Positions 35,101 through 46,052 of a stretch of DNA of 64,000 nt are shown piece by piece. The notes under the pieces are model-generated. The model ran no database searches, was not told the origin of the DNA, and saw only the letters and a program-made list of their open reading frames with translations. This DNA comes from JAHFTY01 sp964584785 (GTDB taxonomy: Bacteria > Acidobacteriota > Terriglobia > 20CM-2-55-15), in NCBI GenBank assembly GCA_964584785.1, contig CAZPBY010000035.1:1-64000 (forward strand), read 5' to 3'. The translations under genes and the position numbers were made by a program. Position 1 is the first letter of the stretch, and each line of letters begins with the position of its first letter.

Positions 35101-37826
35101 AACGTCTCGTCCGGTTCGGGCTGCGTGTCCCCGTACACCTTGACGGTAAAATGAGCAACCGTCGTGTTGGGTGCGAATGTCACGCTGGATGTGACCGCCT
35201 CATAGTCGCTGCCTGCAGTGGCGGTGCCATCGAGTGTTCTGTAATTCACCGTGATTGGCGTCGCGTTGGGTGCACTGAGGTTAACCGAGAAATCGAGGTC
35301 CTGTGTCCCGCTGTCGCCTTCGTAGAGGCTGACTGCCGGAATGATGCCGATCAACAGGTCGTCGTCGTTGCGTATCGTTCCTGTGCCAACTGCATTCCCG
35401 AGAGTCGCGCGGTTCGGGTTGGAAAGCCTGACGAAGAAGGTCTCGTCAGGCTCGATGACGTCGTTGCAGACCACGGACACCGTCACCGTCTTGCTGGTCT
35501 CGCCCGGATTGAAGGTCAGCAGCGTGTCAGGCACGGCGATGTAGTCGCTGCCGGCTTGCGCGCCGTTCGGGGCGGGGCCGTCGGCGGTGGCGTAATGCAC
35601 CGTGACCGCCTTCTCGAGGGGGCCGCTCAGCCTCACCGTGAAATTGAACGGGGTTGTTTGACAGGCTGTGCCCTCAGGCAAGCTCAGGTTCGTGATGCTG
35701 AGCTGGTAGTCAATGTCGTCGTTGAGGATCGAGCCGACCGCGGTGTCGTCGAGAATATTCAAATTCTGTTTAGCGGGGAAGCTGTCGATGATTTTCACCT
35801 GAAAGTCTTCATCGGCCTCTCCGACGCTGTCCGCTGTTACTTTCACGATAATGCTCTTTTGGGTCTCGCCGGGATTGAACGTGATGACGCCAGTCGGCGA
35901 GCCGTCTTCCGAGACATAATCGTCGGCGTATGTCGCGCTGCCATCGAGCAATTGGTAAGAGACTTGAATAGGTTCCCGCTGTGGCGGAGTGAGGGTGACG
36001 ATGAACTCGAATTTCGTCGGGCTACTATCGGTTCCTTCCTTTTGCGTGACGTCCAGGATGCTGACCTCCGGGCTCGTCACGTTGCCGTCATCGTTGCAGA
36101 TCGACCGAGGGTCGACGTGCTGTCCCGGCAACCACGACCAGACGCAGGCGGCATAGTTGTACCTGACGGAAGAGCTTCCGCTGGCGTTGCTGGAGGGGCC
36201 CGCCGTCGTGAGCAGTCCCGTCGACGGGCAAGCGGCTGCGTTCAGTACGCATCCCGAGATGTCCATCGTGATGGTTTTCAGGGCCGAGTTCCCGTTGATC
36301 AGCGACGCCTGATCACCGCCCAGATCGGCGTCGTAGACGCCGAAGTTGATCGACGCGAATCCCCAGTTATTCGGGTAGGCCTTCCAGCCGGGCCAGTTCG
36401 GTGTGATGCTCGCGTCGTTCAGGATCTGGTCGTACGTCAACAAACGGAGCGCCCATGGAACAGGCGGCACGTTGTCGTATAGGAAAACAGGATAGTAGTC
36501 GGGGCTGCCAAGGATGTCATGCGACGTGAGTTCTTGCACGCTGGCGATATTGATCGCCGTGCGTGTCGCTCCCAGATTGAGCTTGAACACTTCTTCTGTG
36601 AATTCCCTTGAATACAGGTCGGCGTGGATGACGTTTACGAGATCGCGCGGGAACTGCGCGAGTGCCGTCAGCGACATTTTATTGGTATAGGCCGCGATTT
36701 CGGTGAGTCTGCTGAAATGATCCCAATCATGATTCGGTGCAGGGCACTCGTCGGTGATGATACCGGGATCAAGCTTGCACACGTACGACCGGATCAACGC
36801 CTTCGCATCGTCGTCCAGGCCAATGTGAACGCCCATGACGAACAGTTCCGACTGAGAGGTTCTTTCTGCCGCGAGGTCCTGCAACCACGCGATGAACTCG
36901 CGATCGGTTCTCCAAGGGTGATCGGCATCGTCGGGAGTCGGATAACCACTGGTAAAAGAGGGGTCCGGGTTCGTTGGATTGTCCCAGAGGTCCGGACCGG
37001 TAACGTCGTCACTTGGATTGGTCATGATCACCTGAGACCCCTGGTCAAGGATCTCGCGTATTGTCGCATTGGCGCCCAGCCTCGCCGTAGCGACACAAGT
37101 GGGATCGGTCGCACATAGTGTTGGATTCGGGGCTGGAGCGAGGTAGCCGCAGCTCGACTTTGTGCTGCATGTCGCACTTCCCAGCACAGCCCGCACCTGG
37201 TTATACAAAACCTGTACGGAAGCAGCGGACATGCCTTCTTGATCTGCCTCAGAGAGATGGTAGAACCGAAGGATAATCACTTCCCGGTCGTGGCCCGGTT
37301 CCTCGAGGAATGTTTTGATGTCGTGCAGAATCTCGGGGAGCTCAGGACCGGCCACCGTATGGTGGACGTAGAAGTGTCCTGCCTGCAGGGTGCCCAGAGT
37401 CCGCATTTGATCGGCCATTGTCGCCCGGAAGAAGCGCAGGTCCAGGCTGCGTGCCCCTGCTTCAAGCTGACCTTTGATGGTCAAATTTTGCGTCGTGGCC
37501 CAGGGGATGGCCACATCGCTCAAGAACGTATCGCACGAAAGACCGAGGCCGACATACTCATTACACTTGTCGACGACATTAAAAAAAGTATCAGCACCCT
37601 TGCAGCCTTCGCATGAGAGGAACGGCTTCATGTTGTAAGTGCCGGAGTCATGGCTGCCGGGAAGAATGAACCGAGCCAGAGGTTGATTCATCGCGGCAGG
37701 CGCCGCTTGTTCCAGTTCGGCCATCCAGCGGCTGTGGTCGTGCACGTTAATCGAGTTCGTTCCCTGGGCGAAGGCAGTGACAACGAGCCCGTACGCCATT
37801 GCTATCCATATCGATAGTTTTTTCAT
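32193..37826 (-). CDS. Giant secreted PI-PLC-X protein with Calx-beta and PKD domains
   Basis: A protein of about 1877 residues. It has a signal peptide (MKKLSIWIAMAYGLVVTAFA), then a PI-PLC X-like domain (about 30-400) with LPGSHDSGTY and FYVHHTVAG as the two histidine motifs, plus DLRFF. Three Calx-beta domains (about 583-930) and eight PKD-type domains (about 938-1715) follow; four of these are near-identical units of about 97 residues starting ATLTNNGPVNEG. The C-terminal 160 residues have a helical domain common in Gram-negative surface proteins. The gene starts in or beside the stop of a receiver-only regulator. The ATG at 37826 has better Shine-Dalgarno spacing than that at 37835. The target of the PLC-like part is unknown. 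Confidence 0.85.
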   Translation of the reverse strand: MKKLSIWIAMAYGLVVTAFAQGTNSINVHDHSRWMAELEQAAPAAMNQPLARFILPGSHDSGTYNMKPFLSCEGCKGADTFFNVVDKCNEYVGLGLSCDTFLSDVAIPWATTQNLTIKGQLEAGARSLDLRFFRATMADQMRTLGTLQAGHFYVHHTVAGPELPEILHDIKTFLEEPGHDREVIILRFYHLSEADQEGMSAASVQVLYNQVRAVLGSATCSTKSSCGYLAPAPNPTLCATDPTCVATARLGANATIREILDQGSQVIMTNPSDDVTGPDLWDNPTNPDPSFTSGYPTPDDADHPWRTDREFIAWLQDLAAERTSQSELFVMGVHIGLDDDAKALIRSYVCKLDPGIITDECPAPNHDWDHFSRLTEIAAYTNKMSLTALAQFPRDLVNVIHADLYSREFTEEVFKLNLGATRTAINIASVQELTSHDILGSPDYYPVFLYDNVPPVPWALRLLTYDQILNDASITPNWPGWKAYPNNWGFASINFGVYDADLGGDQASLINGNSALKTITMDISGCVLNAAACPSTGLLTTAGPSSNASGSSSVRYNYAACVWSWLPGQHVDPRSICNDDGNVTSPEVSILDVTQKEGTDSSPTKFEFIVTLTPPQREPIQVSYQLLDGSATYADDYVSEDGSPTGVITFNPGETQKSIIVKVTADSVGEADEDFQVKIIDSFPAKQNLNILDDTAVGSILNDDIDYQLSITNLSLPEGTACQTTPFNFTVRLSGPLEKAVTVHYATADGPAPNGAQAGSDYIAVPDTLLTFNPGETSKTVTVSVVCNDVIEPDETFFVRLSNPNRATLGNAVGTGTIRNDDDLLIGIIPAVSLYEGDSGTQDLDFSVNLSAPNATPITVNYRTLDGTATAGSDYEAVTSSVTFAPNTTVAHFTVKVYGDTQPEPDETFFVLLLSTSSGTIDLNRSQSIAIINNDDVNQPPTVTAGPFSVNEGSSVQLTATGNDPEQGPLTYAWDLNNDGSFETSGKQANFSAAQLDGLKEYTVKVRVTDNGNLSAIADVKVKVINVAPTATLTNNGPVNEGSPVTITFGNPSDPSTADTIAGFHYAYSCTNAPLTGATYANSNSTTSASCSFADNGSYTVRARIIDKDNGFTEHTTIVTVNDVPPSLTTPGNQVGSEGALAPFDFKLTDPGSDGPWTITVNWGDGSNDTYTVNATGGLTRNHTYADNGAYAVTVSAVDADHVTSNAIHFTATISNVNPTATLSNNGPIDEGGSATISFTGASDASSADMNAGLHYAYSCTNGSLSGTTYASSGASVSTSCPFDDNAGSHIVKARIMDKDGGFSEYTTTVVVNNLAPTATLTNNGPINEGGTATVSVTGQSDLSTADTAAGFHYAYSCTNGSLSGATYATSGTSTTTSCSFDDNAGPAIVKARIIDKDGGFSEYTTTIVVNNIAPSATLINNGPVNEGSPATIRFSGQIDPSIADTTAGFHYAYSCTNASLAGANYTASSGTLVNTSCIFPDNGIYTVRARIIDKDDGFTEYTTTVTVNNVAPTITTATGSTIDENAVATATVTFTDPGTLDTFILTVDWGDGSVNQYPLAAGTRSYTGTHQYLDDNPTGTPSDAYQVTVTIVDDDTGMSAARTAVTVKNAPPVVGSLITRNETGATISGALFALTGLNVNVAAAFTDAGTRDTHTGGFDWGDGTKGPGSVSESGGSGALSGSHSWSNPGNVTLMATVIDDDTGIGSRATTLSVLDPAGAVCALAGQVVALVNSSSGLDSSTIKALTQLAGKIQGNANGQAFNGACDMFAKGNNVAGAVKLTQAVQSIEDLLSGTTLNADQKAILRAVEGGLILTAKSTYLSLVQAAGQGNPSAVTRRKLADAAALATLADGAMAAGDRVAAIGYWTQAIRVLAPSA

Positions 37827-37831
37827 TTTGT

Positions 37832-38206
37832 TCATCTCCAGTCACCCTTGCCACGGGTTCTCATCGGCACTAACAACTGCCGGAGCGTTTTCAGATCGTC
37901 TTTCAGCACATATCCGAACGCGCCTGCAGAACGCGCCGCGGCGCGCCACGCGGGATCGTCGTGCTGGGTGACGATGATGATCCGCGCGCCGGCGTCCAGT
38001 TGCAGGATTTGTCGCGTGACTTGAATTCCATCCAGCCCGTTCATCTCGATGTCCATCAGCACGTAATTGGGATGGTGCGCCTGATACAACACCACCGCTT
38101 CATGACCATCGCTGCACTCGAAAATTGCGTCCGCCATTGTCCCGACCACCGCACGTAACAAGCGGCGCATTGGCTCGTGGCTATCCGCGATCAGAACGCT
38201 GGTCAT
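37832..38206 (-). CDS. Receiver-only response regulator
   Basis: A 124-residue CheY-like protein. The acidic pair is in VLIADSHEP and the phospho-acceptor Asp in NYVLMDIEMNGLDG; the switch region is ARIIIVTQHDD and the Lys is in GYVLKDD. No output domain. Its stop overlaps the start region of the giant secreted-protein gene, so the two are probably one transcript, an unusual coupling. A possible partner is the Reg_prop sensor kinase at 39439, which already has a NarL-type regulator. A 16-base palindrome lies upstream at 38268. Confidence 0.85.
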   Translation of the reverse strand: MTSVLIADSHEPMRRLLRAVVGTMADAIFECSDGHEAVVLYQAHHPNYVLMDIEMNGLDGIQVTRQILQLDAGARIIIVTQHDDPAWRAAARSAGAFGYVLKDDLKTLRQLLVPMRTRGKGDWR

Positions 38207-38267
38207 AGTGTGCGGATTGTGTGACAGGCAGACGAGGCAGGGGAATAGCGAGAACTGCTCAATTTTC

Positions 38268-38283
38268 TAAGTAGTTCTACTTA
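38268..38283. promoter_or_regulatory. Palindrome upstream of receiver-only regulator
   Basis: taagtag-tt-ctactta, a perfect 7-base dyad 62 bases upstream of the minus-strand start at 38206. Its place suggests an operator, perhaps for the adjacent NarL-type regulator. No binding data. Confidence 0.4.
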
Positions 38284-38337
38284 TTAAAAGAGGGATTCAC
38301 CGCAGAGACGCAGAGTTCGCTGAGAGAAAATACAATT

Positions 38338-38371
38338 ATTCTCTGCGTCACTCTGCGTCTCTGCGGTGAAT
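38338..38371. repeat. 34-base direct repeat, left copy
   Basis: Begins attctctgcgtcactctgcg and ends ctgcggtgaat. Identical to 38765-38798; an inverted partial copy (tcaccgcagagacgcagag) lies at 38297. The pair encloses the GxxExxY gene. The left copy encodes the last residues IHRRDAE of that gene. Confidence 0.8.
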
Positions 38372-38766
38372 TCCCTCCGCAGAGTGCGCTAAGCCGAGGA
38401 CGACGCGCTTAATGCCCTCGCGCAGCAACGGGGCGTGGAAATTGATGAGTAGGCCAAGTTTCCAACCGCCAAGCTTGAGATAACTGAGTAATTGAGCGTG
38501 GTGGATGGGAAGCAGCGATTCGACCGCTTTGACCTCGACAACGACCGCGCCAGCGACGAGAAAATCCAACCGATAACCGCAATCCAACCAGTACCCTTGT
38601 AATCGATCGGAAGCGCCTTTTGCAGCTCGAATGGGATTTGCCGTAGAGACAGCTCGTGCGCCAGGCACTGCTCGTAAGCGGACTCCAACAAGCCCGGCCC
38701 CAAAACACGGTGGACCTCGATAGCCGCGCCGATTACCGCTGACGAAATATCGTTGATCGCAGTCAT
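38348..38766 (-). pseudogene. GxxExxY-type protein, frameshifted
   Basis: The minus strand starts MTAINDISSAVIGAAIEVHR, with GPGLLESAYEQCL (the G-x-x-E-x-x-Y signature), and then shifts frame near 38588-38594 at ...DYKGT. The other frame goes on LDCGYRLDFLVAGAVVVEVK, where the E-V-K fits the nuclease-like core. One base appears missing, so it is either a recent pseudogene or an assembly error. It ends with IHRRDAE taken from the flanking repeat. Members are usually called GxxExxY proteins of unknown role and often occur next to such repeats. Confidence 0.8.
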
Positions 38767-38798
38767 TCTCTGCGTCACTCTGCGTCTCTGCGGTGAAT
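38765..38798. repeat. 34-base direct repeat, right copy
   Basis: Same sequence and orientation as 38338-38371. It lies over the 3' end of the NarL-type regulator gene and gives that protein the tail IHRRDAE, the same as the GxxExxY tail. Together with the left copy it frames a probable mobile or repeat-mediated insertion. Confidence 0.8.
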
Positions 38799-39438
38799 CA
38801 GTTCTGATTTGTGATCGCTCGCAAATTTGACGAGCGCGTGTGCTCCCCGCAATTCGAGTTTGACGCAAATGTTCGCGCGATGATTTTCAATCGTGCGTGT
38901 GCTGACGCCGAGCAGGGCGGCGATCTCCTTGCTCGTTTTGTATTCCGCCAACAACGCCAGGATGCGGCGTTCGGTCGCGGTCAGCAACCGCAACGCGGGT
39001 CGTTGCGCTGACAGCGCGGCAGTACGTTGGTTACGGTCGAACAAAAATGTGGAAAGCGTTGGGCAGATGTACCGCTGGCCGGCAGCGACCGCCTGAATGG
39101 CGCGTACAACATCAGCGGCGGCGGAATCCTTGATAAGGTAGCCTTGCACGCCGGAATCCAGCGCCTCGTTGAAGTGCAGCTCATCCTGATGCATGGACAA
39201 AATAATGACGCGCGTGGCAACCGACATATCTCGCAAGCGACGTATGACGGCAAACCCATCCAGGCGCGGCATGTCCAGATCAAGCAGGGCGACGTCCGGC
39301 TGATGGCTTTGAATCAACGCGAAGGCGGCTTCGCCGTTCTCAGCTTCAGCGATGACTTGTATTTGCGGGTCTTTTTCGACGACCTGTCGCAACCCCTGGC
39401 GAAATATCGGATGGTCGTCGGCGATGACAATTCGGATT

Positions 39439-39449
<11 letters not shown>
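38775..39449 (-). CDS. NarL/LuxR-type response regulator
   Basis: A 224-residue regulator. Receiver: IVIADDHPIFRQGL, phospho-acceptor in ALLDLDMPRLDG, and GYLIKDSAAADV. The HTH is ATERRILALLAEYKTSKEIA followed by LLGVSTRTIENHR. It starts inside the 3' end of the Reg_prop sensor gene (11-base overlap) and is its cognate regulator by position. The C-terminal seven residues come from a repeat element and replace the natural end after DHKSEL. DNA targets are unknown; the dyad at 38268 is one candidate. Confidence 0.88.
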
Positions 39450-42477
<3,028 letters not shown>

Positions 42478-42764
42478 TGCACGCGCGTCAGGGGGAGAGG
42501 TTTTAAGTGGAGTGGTCCAAAGGAATCGAGTCTGGAATTCCGCCGGTTCTCTGCCTCAGAGGACATTGGTTTCCTGCCGTATTTTGACCTCGCGAAATGC
42601 AAGACCGTTCACCTCGAATGACGGTCTCATCCACTGCCGATGTCTCGTCAGTGATCGCTGGAGCGGCATCATACATTAACGCGGAAATCCTGCAAACCCA
42701 GCGAGTGGTCGTTTTGGCATGGAACGGCGTGACGCAGGAAAGGAGCAATGCTTGAAATATTGAA

Positions 42765-42814
<50 letters not shown>

Positions 42815-42912
42815 CAGCAGGCCATATCATTGGCTTTCCGTTGGGTTGAGCACCTTTCATTGCGTCCCATTACGGCTCATTAGGGAAAGATGTGCGCAAA
42901 ATGTGCGCACGG
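42815..42912 (-). repeat. Class A scar flank, probable integrase 3' end
   Basis: About 95% identical to 48830-48930 and about 90% to 55029-55132. On the minus strand it ends in a frame reading VRTFCAHLSLMSRNGTQ-stop. The other two copies read LRTFCAHLFP before their stops, and the shared RTFCAHL looks like the extreme C-terminus of a tyrosine integrase normally encoded next to its attachment site. The gene body is not present. Confidence 0.6.
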
Positions 42913-42968
42913 GTGTCGTGACGATGTGAAATAGGACGAGGCAACCGCGGTGTTAGAATTCTCGGGAG

Positions 42969-43202
42969 ATGGCGGAGTCGAGGAAAATTGTTGATCGCAA
43001 GGGCCGAATCTGGACGCTCTCGAAATTTCCCATGGAAGAAGCGGAGCATGAAGATTTCCGCTTCTGGTACGAGAATATGACGCCCGAGCAGCGTGTTGAT
43101 GCGGTGTATGATGCATTGGAATTATGCCTGAAAACGAAAGGCATTGATGCCGTTCCCCGACTACGTCGAGTTCATCGACTGCTTAAACCGCCACGACGTT
43201 AA
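42969..43202 (+). CDS. Small partner protein of module 4 (copy A)
   Basis: A 77-residue protein: KIVDRKGRIWTLSKF, then DFRFWYENMTPEQRVDAVY. The T-P-x-x-R-x-x-A-V block is shared with the partner genes of modules 1 and 2. It overlaps the nucleotidyltransferase gene by about 56 bases in a different frame. The protein is identical in copy B. Likely antitoxin or cofactor, by position. Confidence 0.65.
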   Translation: MAESRKIVDRKGRIWTLSKFPMEEAEHEDFRFWYENMTPEQRVDAVYDALELCLKTKGIDAVPRLRRVHRLLKPPRR

Positions 43203-43638
43203 ATATTTGATCGTCGGCGCCCAAGCGCTCGCCTATCATGCCCGTCCGCGAGCCACAAAGGATCTGGACATTCTCATCGATCCGACCTCCGCGAATGCGC
43301 GAAAGACTCTCAAGGCACTACGCGAATTCTTTAATGCAGACACGGGTTACGAAATTGCAGACCTCACTACCGCCGGCAACATCATCCAGCTTGGCATTGC
43401 ACCCGTACGCATAGATTTGATGACACAAATTGCGGGCATTCCTGTATTCGACAACGCATGGAAAAAACGCGTGGTTGGAACATTCGGTCCCTTAACCGCA
43501 CACTTCATCAGCCTTGACGACCTTATCCAATCGAAGATTTCCGCGAACCGTCCCCAGGATCGAGCGGACGTTCGAGTGTTGAAGGCCGCTAAGGCGAAAC
43601 AGCAAGATGTCCGCGGAACGAAAAAGAAGGAACTTTAG
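43147..43638 (+). CDS. Minimal nucleotidyltransferase, module 4 (copy A)
   Basis: A 163-residue protein. VKYLIVGAQALAYHARPRAT leads to KDLDILID (D-x-D), and a second acidic strand is in VRIDLMTQ. A basic C-terminus (KISANRPQDRADVRVLKAAK) resembles modules 1 and 2. An ATG at 43147 is chosen; a TTG one codon earlier is possible. Copy B differs by two residues (Gln to His and Glu to Gln, both near the C-terminus). Probably a toxin-like or modifying enzyme; function not known. Confidence 0.78.
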   Translation: MPFPDYVEFIDCLNRHDVKYLIVGAQALAYHARPRATKDLDILIDPTSANARKTLKALREFFNADTGYEIADLTTAGNIIQLGIAPVRIDLMTQIAGIPVFDNAWKKRVVGTFGPLTAHFISLDDLIQSKISANRPQDRADVRVLKAAKAKQQDVRGTKKKEL

Positions 43639-43700
43639 CCAGAAGGAGACGTTGTACCTCGACCGTACCATGGGTCTTGCGATAGTCATGGCGTCGAGCA

Positions 43701-43838
43701 GATGGGCGAGTTTTCTTGAAATATGACGATGTTCGTACTTCGCCCAAGCCCGAAGCCGCCATCCTCGACTTTTGTCAAAGCACCTACGAAGCCGGACCCA
43801 GACTCGCCAACTGGGATCGCAAAGCCCTCGAGCGCTAG
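43701..43838 (+). pseudogene. DUF5996-family C-terminal fragment
   Basis: Reads GRVFLKYDDVRTSPKPEAA, then ILDFCQSTYEAGPRLANWD, and ends RKALER-stop. This is the typical C-terminus of DUF5996 proteins (about 300 residues in full). The 5' part is missing, cut off by the end of repeat copy A. It shows that the cassette boundary lies inside a former gene. Confidence 0.75.
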
Positions 43839-43907
43839 TTTCCTAAACACCGCGTTTGCGATCGCATGAAGCTTGTGTTGAGCGCCGAAAAGGCTTAGAG
43901 ATAGCCC

Positions 43908-44999
43908 ATGATTACCCGCCGCATTGCAATTCAGAGGCTCGGAGTGGCGGGAATATCGGCCCTCATGCCGCGCACCCTCAAGGCGCAGACGTCACAGGCT
44001 CCAGTGGCGGCCCGCACCAGTCCACCATCGGTGATTTCGAATCCGCCGCGCGATTTCACGCCCGGCGCCCAGCCGGTAACGTATCCGGATCCTGACATTG
44101 TCACCATCGATCCTGCGTTTAACGCGCTTCGCGTCGACAACACGCCGATCCAACGATTATGGACCGGCGGGCTCTGGTGTGAGGGTCCGGCCTGGTGCAG
44201 CCAGGGCCGCTATCTCGTCTGGAGCGACATCCCAAACAATCGGCAGATGCGGTGGCTTGAAGAAGACGGACGGGTCACCGTGTTTCGCCAGCCGTCAGGC
44301 AACAGTAACGGCAATACGTTCGACCATCAGGGCCGGCAACTCTCGTGCGAACATTCCGGCCGTCGCGTCGTCCGCTACGAACACGATGGTTCTATGACGG
44401 TCATCGCCGATTCCTTCGAGGGCAAACGCCTGAATTCTCCAAACGACATCGCGGCTCACCCTGACGGCAGTTACTGGTTTACCGATCCGCCCTTTGGCGA
44501 CTCGCTCTACGAAGGAATGCCGGTGCGGCGTGAACTCAGTTCCAATATCTATCGCGTCGATCCGAGTGGCCGAGTCGATCTCGTGATCGACGAAAAAGCG
44601 TTTGGCGGAGCTGGTAACGGCATCACCTTCTCTCCGGATTACAAGAAGCTTTATGTCGTCAGCCGTGGCGTTCAGGTTTTTGATGTCGGAGCGGACCGGA
44701 AGGTCAGCAACCAGAAACAATTTGCCGACTTCAGGGTGGATGGAATTCGCTGTGGAACCGACGGCATTCGCACGGATATATCCGGCAATCTCTGGTGTAG
44801 CAGCAACGCGGGTAACAACGTTGGATATAGTGGTGTTACCGTGTGGTCACCGGAAGCCCGGCTTCTCGGCCGTGTTCGTCTGCCGGAAGTATGCGCCAAC
44901 CTCTGCTTTGGCGGACCCAAACGGAATCGACTCTTCATGACCGCAGGACAATCGCTATACGCCGTGTACACCAATACGCAAGGTTCGTCGCCGGCCTAA
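43908..44999 (+). CDS. SMP-30/gluconolactonase-type beta-propeller enzyme, exported
   Basis: A 363-residue protein. The N-terminus TRRIAIQRLGVAGISALM has twin arginines and looks like a Tat signal. The SMP-30 six-bladed propeller shows WCEGPAWCSQGRYLVWSD, KRLNSPNDIAAHPDGSYWF and GAGNGITFSPDYKKLYV, with acidic residues that usually bind the metal (Glu in CEGP, Asn/Asp in SPND). The family hydrolyses lactones such as gluconolactone. Substrate not certain. It converges with the cyclase fragment at 45007. Confidence 0.85.
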   Translation: MITRRIAIQRLGVAGISALMPRTLKAQTSQAPVAARTSPPSVISNPPRDFTPGAQPVTYPDPDIVTIDPAFNALRVDNTPIQRLWTGGLWCEGPAWCSQGRYLVWSDIPNNRQMRWLEEDGRVTVFRQPSGNSNGNTFDHQGRQLSCEHSGRRVVRYEHDGSMTVIADSFEGKRLNSPNDIAAHPDGSYWFTDPPFGDSLYEGMPVRRELSSNIYRVDPSGRVDLVIDEKAFGGAGNGITFSPDYKKLYVVSRGVQVFDVGADRKVSNQKQFADFRVDGIRCGTDGIRTDISGNLWCSSNAGNNVGYSGVTVWSPEARLLGRVRLPEVCANLCFGGPKRNRLFMTAGQSLYAVYTNTQGSSPA

Positions 45000-45006
45000 T
45001 GAATTG

Positions 45007-45300
45007 TTACTGATGAGATTTCCTATCCTGGGCGATTTCGGCTGCAATCGCGGTTGCGGCCCATGCTTTACCCGCGGCTGAGATCGATTGATCATGTTGG
45101 AACGGAAAGCCGCTCTGGAAGTGCGGTTGAAATTTCACTGCACGGCTTATCATGTGCCACCAGCCGTCAGGATACTGCGTGCGCAACAGGTACTGCACGC
45201 CACGCCGGTGACGCGGGTCGTGTGCAGTCAGAGTGCCGCTTTCGCGTAAGGCATAGAGCGCTTCGCCTGTGACGTACGCGTCGCCCGTGAGGTTGGGGAA
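45007..45300 (-). pseudogene. Squalene/hopene cyclase-like 3' fragment
   Basis: Reads GDAYVTGEALYALRESGTL, then RRGVQYLLRTQYPDGWWHM and FQPHFQSGFPFQHDQ, ending at a natural stop. This is the last part of a prenyltransferase/squalene-oxidase-repeat protein (QW-like YLLRTQYPDGWW). Upstream the frame runs directly into the RTFCAHL scar tail at 45296-45324, so the 5' three quarters of the gene are gone. Clear truncation by the duplicated module. Confidence 0.8.
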
Positions 45301-45382
45301 AAGATGTGCGCAGAATGTGCGCACGGGTGTCGTGACGATGTGAAATAGGACGAGGGGACCGCGGTGTTAGAATTCTCGGGAG

Positions 45383-45616
45383 ATGGCGGAGTCGAGGAAA
45401 ATTGTTGATCGCAAGGGCCGAATCTGGACGCTCTCGAAATTTCCCATGGAAGAAGCGGAGCATGAAGATTTCCGCTTCTGGTACGAGAATATGACGCCCG
45501 AGCAGCGTGTTGATGCGGTGTATGATGCATTGGAATTATGCCTGAAAACGAAAGGCATTGATGCCGTTCCCCGACTACGTCGAGTTCATCGACTGCTTAA
45601 ACCGCCACGACGTTAA
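45383..45616 (+). CDS. Small partner protein of module 4 (copy B)
   Basis: A 77-residue protein, identical to that encoded at 42969-43202. The start is the same ATG (MAESRKIVDRKG), inside the scar-derived left end. Overlaps the following nucleotidyltransferase gene by 56 bases. Confidence 0.65.
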   Translation: MAESRKIVDRKGRIWTLSKFPMEEAEHEDFRFWYENMTPEQRVDAVYDALELCLKTKGIDAVPRLRRVHRLLKPPRR

Positions 45617-46052
45617 ATATTTGATCGTCGGCGCCCAAGCGCTCGCCTATCATGCCCGTCCGCGAGCCACAAAGGATCTGGACATTCTCATCGATCCGAC
45701 CTCCGCGAATGCGCGAAAGACTCTCAAGGCACTACGCGAATTCTTTAATGCAGACACGGGTTACGAAATTGCAGACCTCACTACCGCCGGCAACATCATC
45801 CAGCTTGGCATTGCACCCGTACGCATAGATTTGATGACACAAATTGCGGGCATTCCTGTATTCGACAACGCATGGAAAAAACGCGTGGTTGGAACATTCG
45901 GTCCCTTAACCGCACACTTCATCAGCCTTGACGACCTTATCCAATCGAAGATTTCCGCGAACCGTCCCCAGGATCGAGCGGACGTTCGAGTGTTGAAGGC
46001 CGCTAAGGCGAAACATCAAGATGTCCGCGGAACGAAAAAGAAGCAACTTTAG
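45561..46052 (+). CDS. Minimal nucleotidyltransferase, module 4 (copy B)
   Basis: Same as the gene at 43147-43638 with two amino-acid changes near the C-terminus (KAKHQD in place of KAKQQD and KKQL in place of KKEL). The active-site strand KDLDILID is intact. Two complete copies of one module so close together suggest a recent duplication or two insertions of the same element. Confidence 0.78.
   Translation: MPFPDYVEFIDCLNRHDVKYLIVGAQALAYHARPRATKDLDILIDPTSANARKTLKALREFFNADTGYEIADLTTAGNIIQLGIAPVRIDLMTQIAGIPVFDNAWKKRVVGTFGPLTAHFISLDDLIQSKISANRPQDRADVRVLKAAKAKHQDVRGTKKKQL

Larger units (their letters stand above)
42883..43697 (+). repeat. Direct repeat, copy A (nucleotidyltransferase module 4)
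   Basis: About 99% identical to 45296-46056, weaker (about 80%) beyond 43643 up to 43697. It starts at gggaaagatgtgcgca, inside the class A flank, and includes both genes of the module. In copy A the tRNA fragment is still attached; in copy B it is absent. Confidence 0.85.

Noticed and set aside
35010..36482. A 490-codon open frame on the plus strand
   Set aside because: Antisense to the Calx-beta part of the giant secreted protein; composition is shadow-like and there is no start signal.
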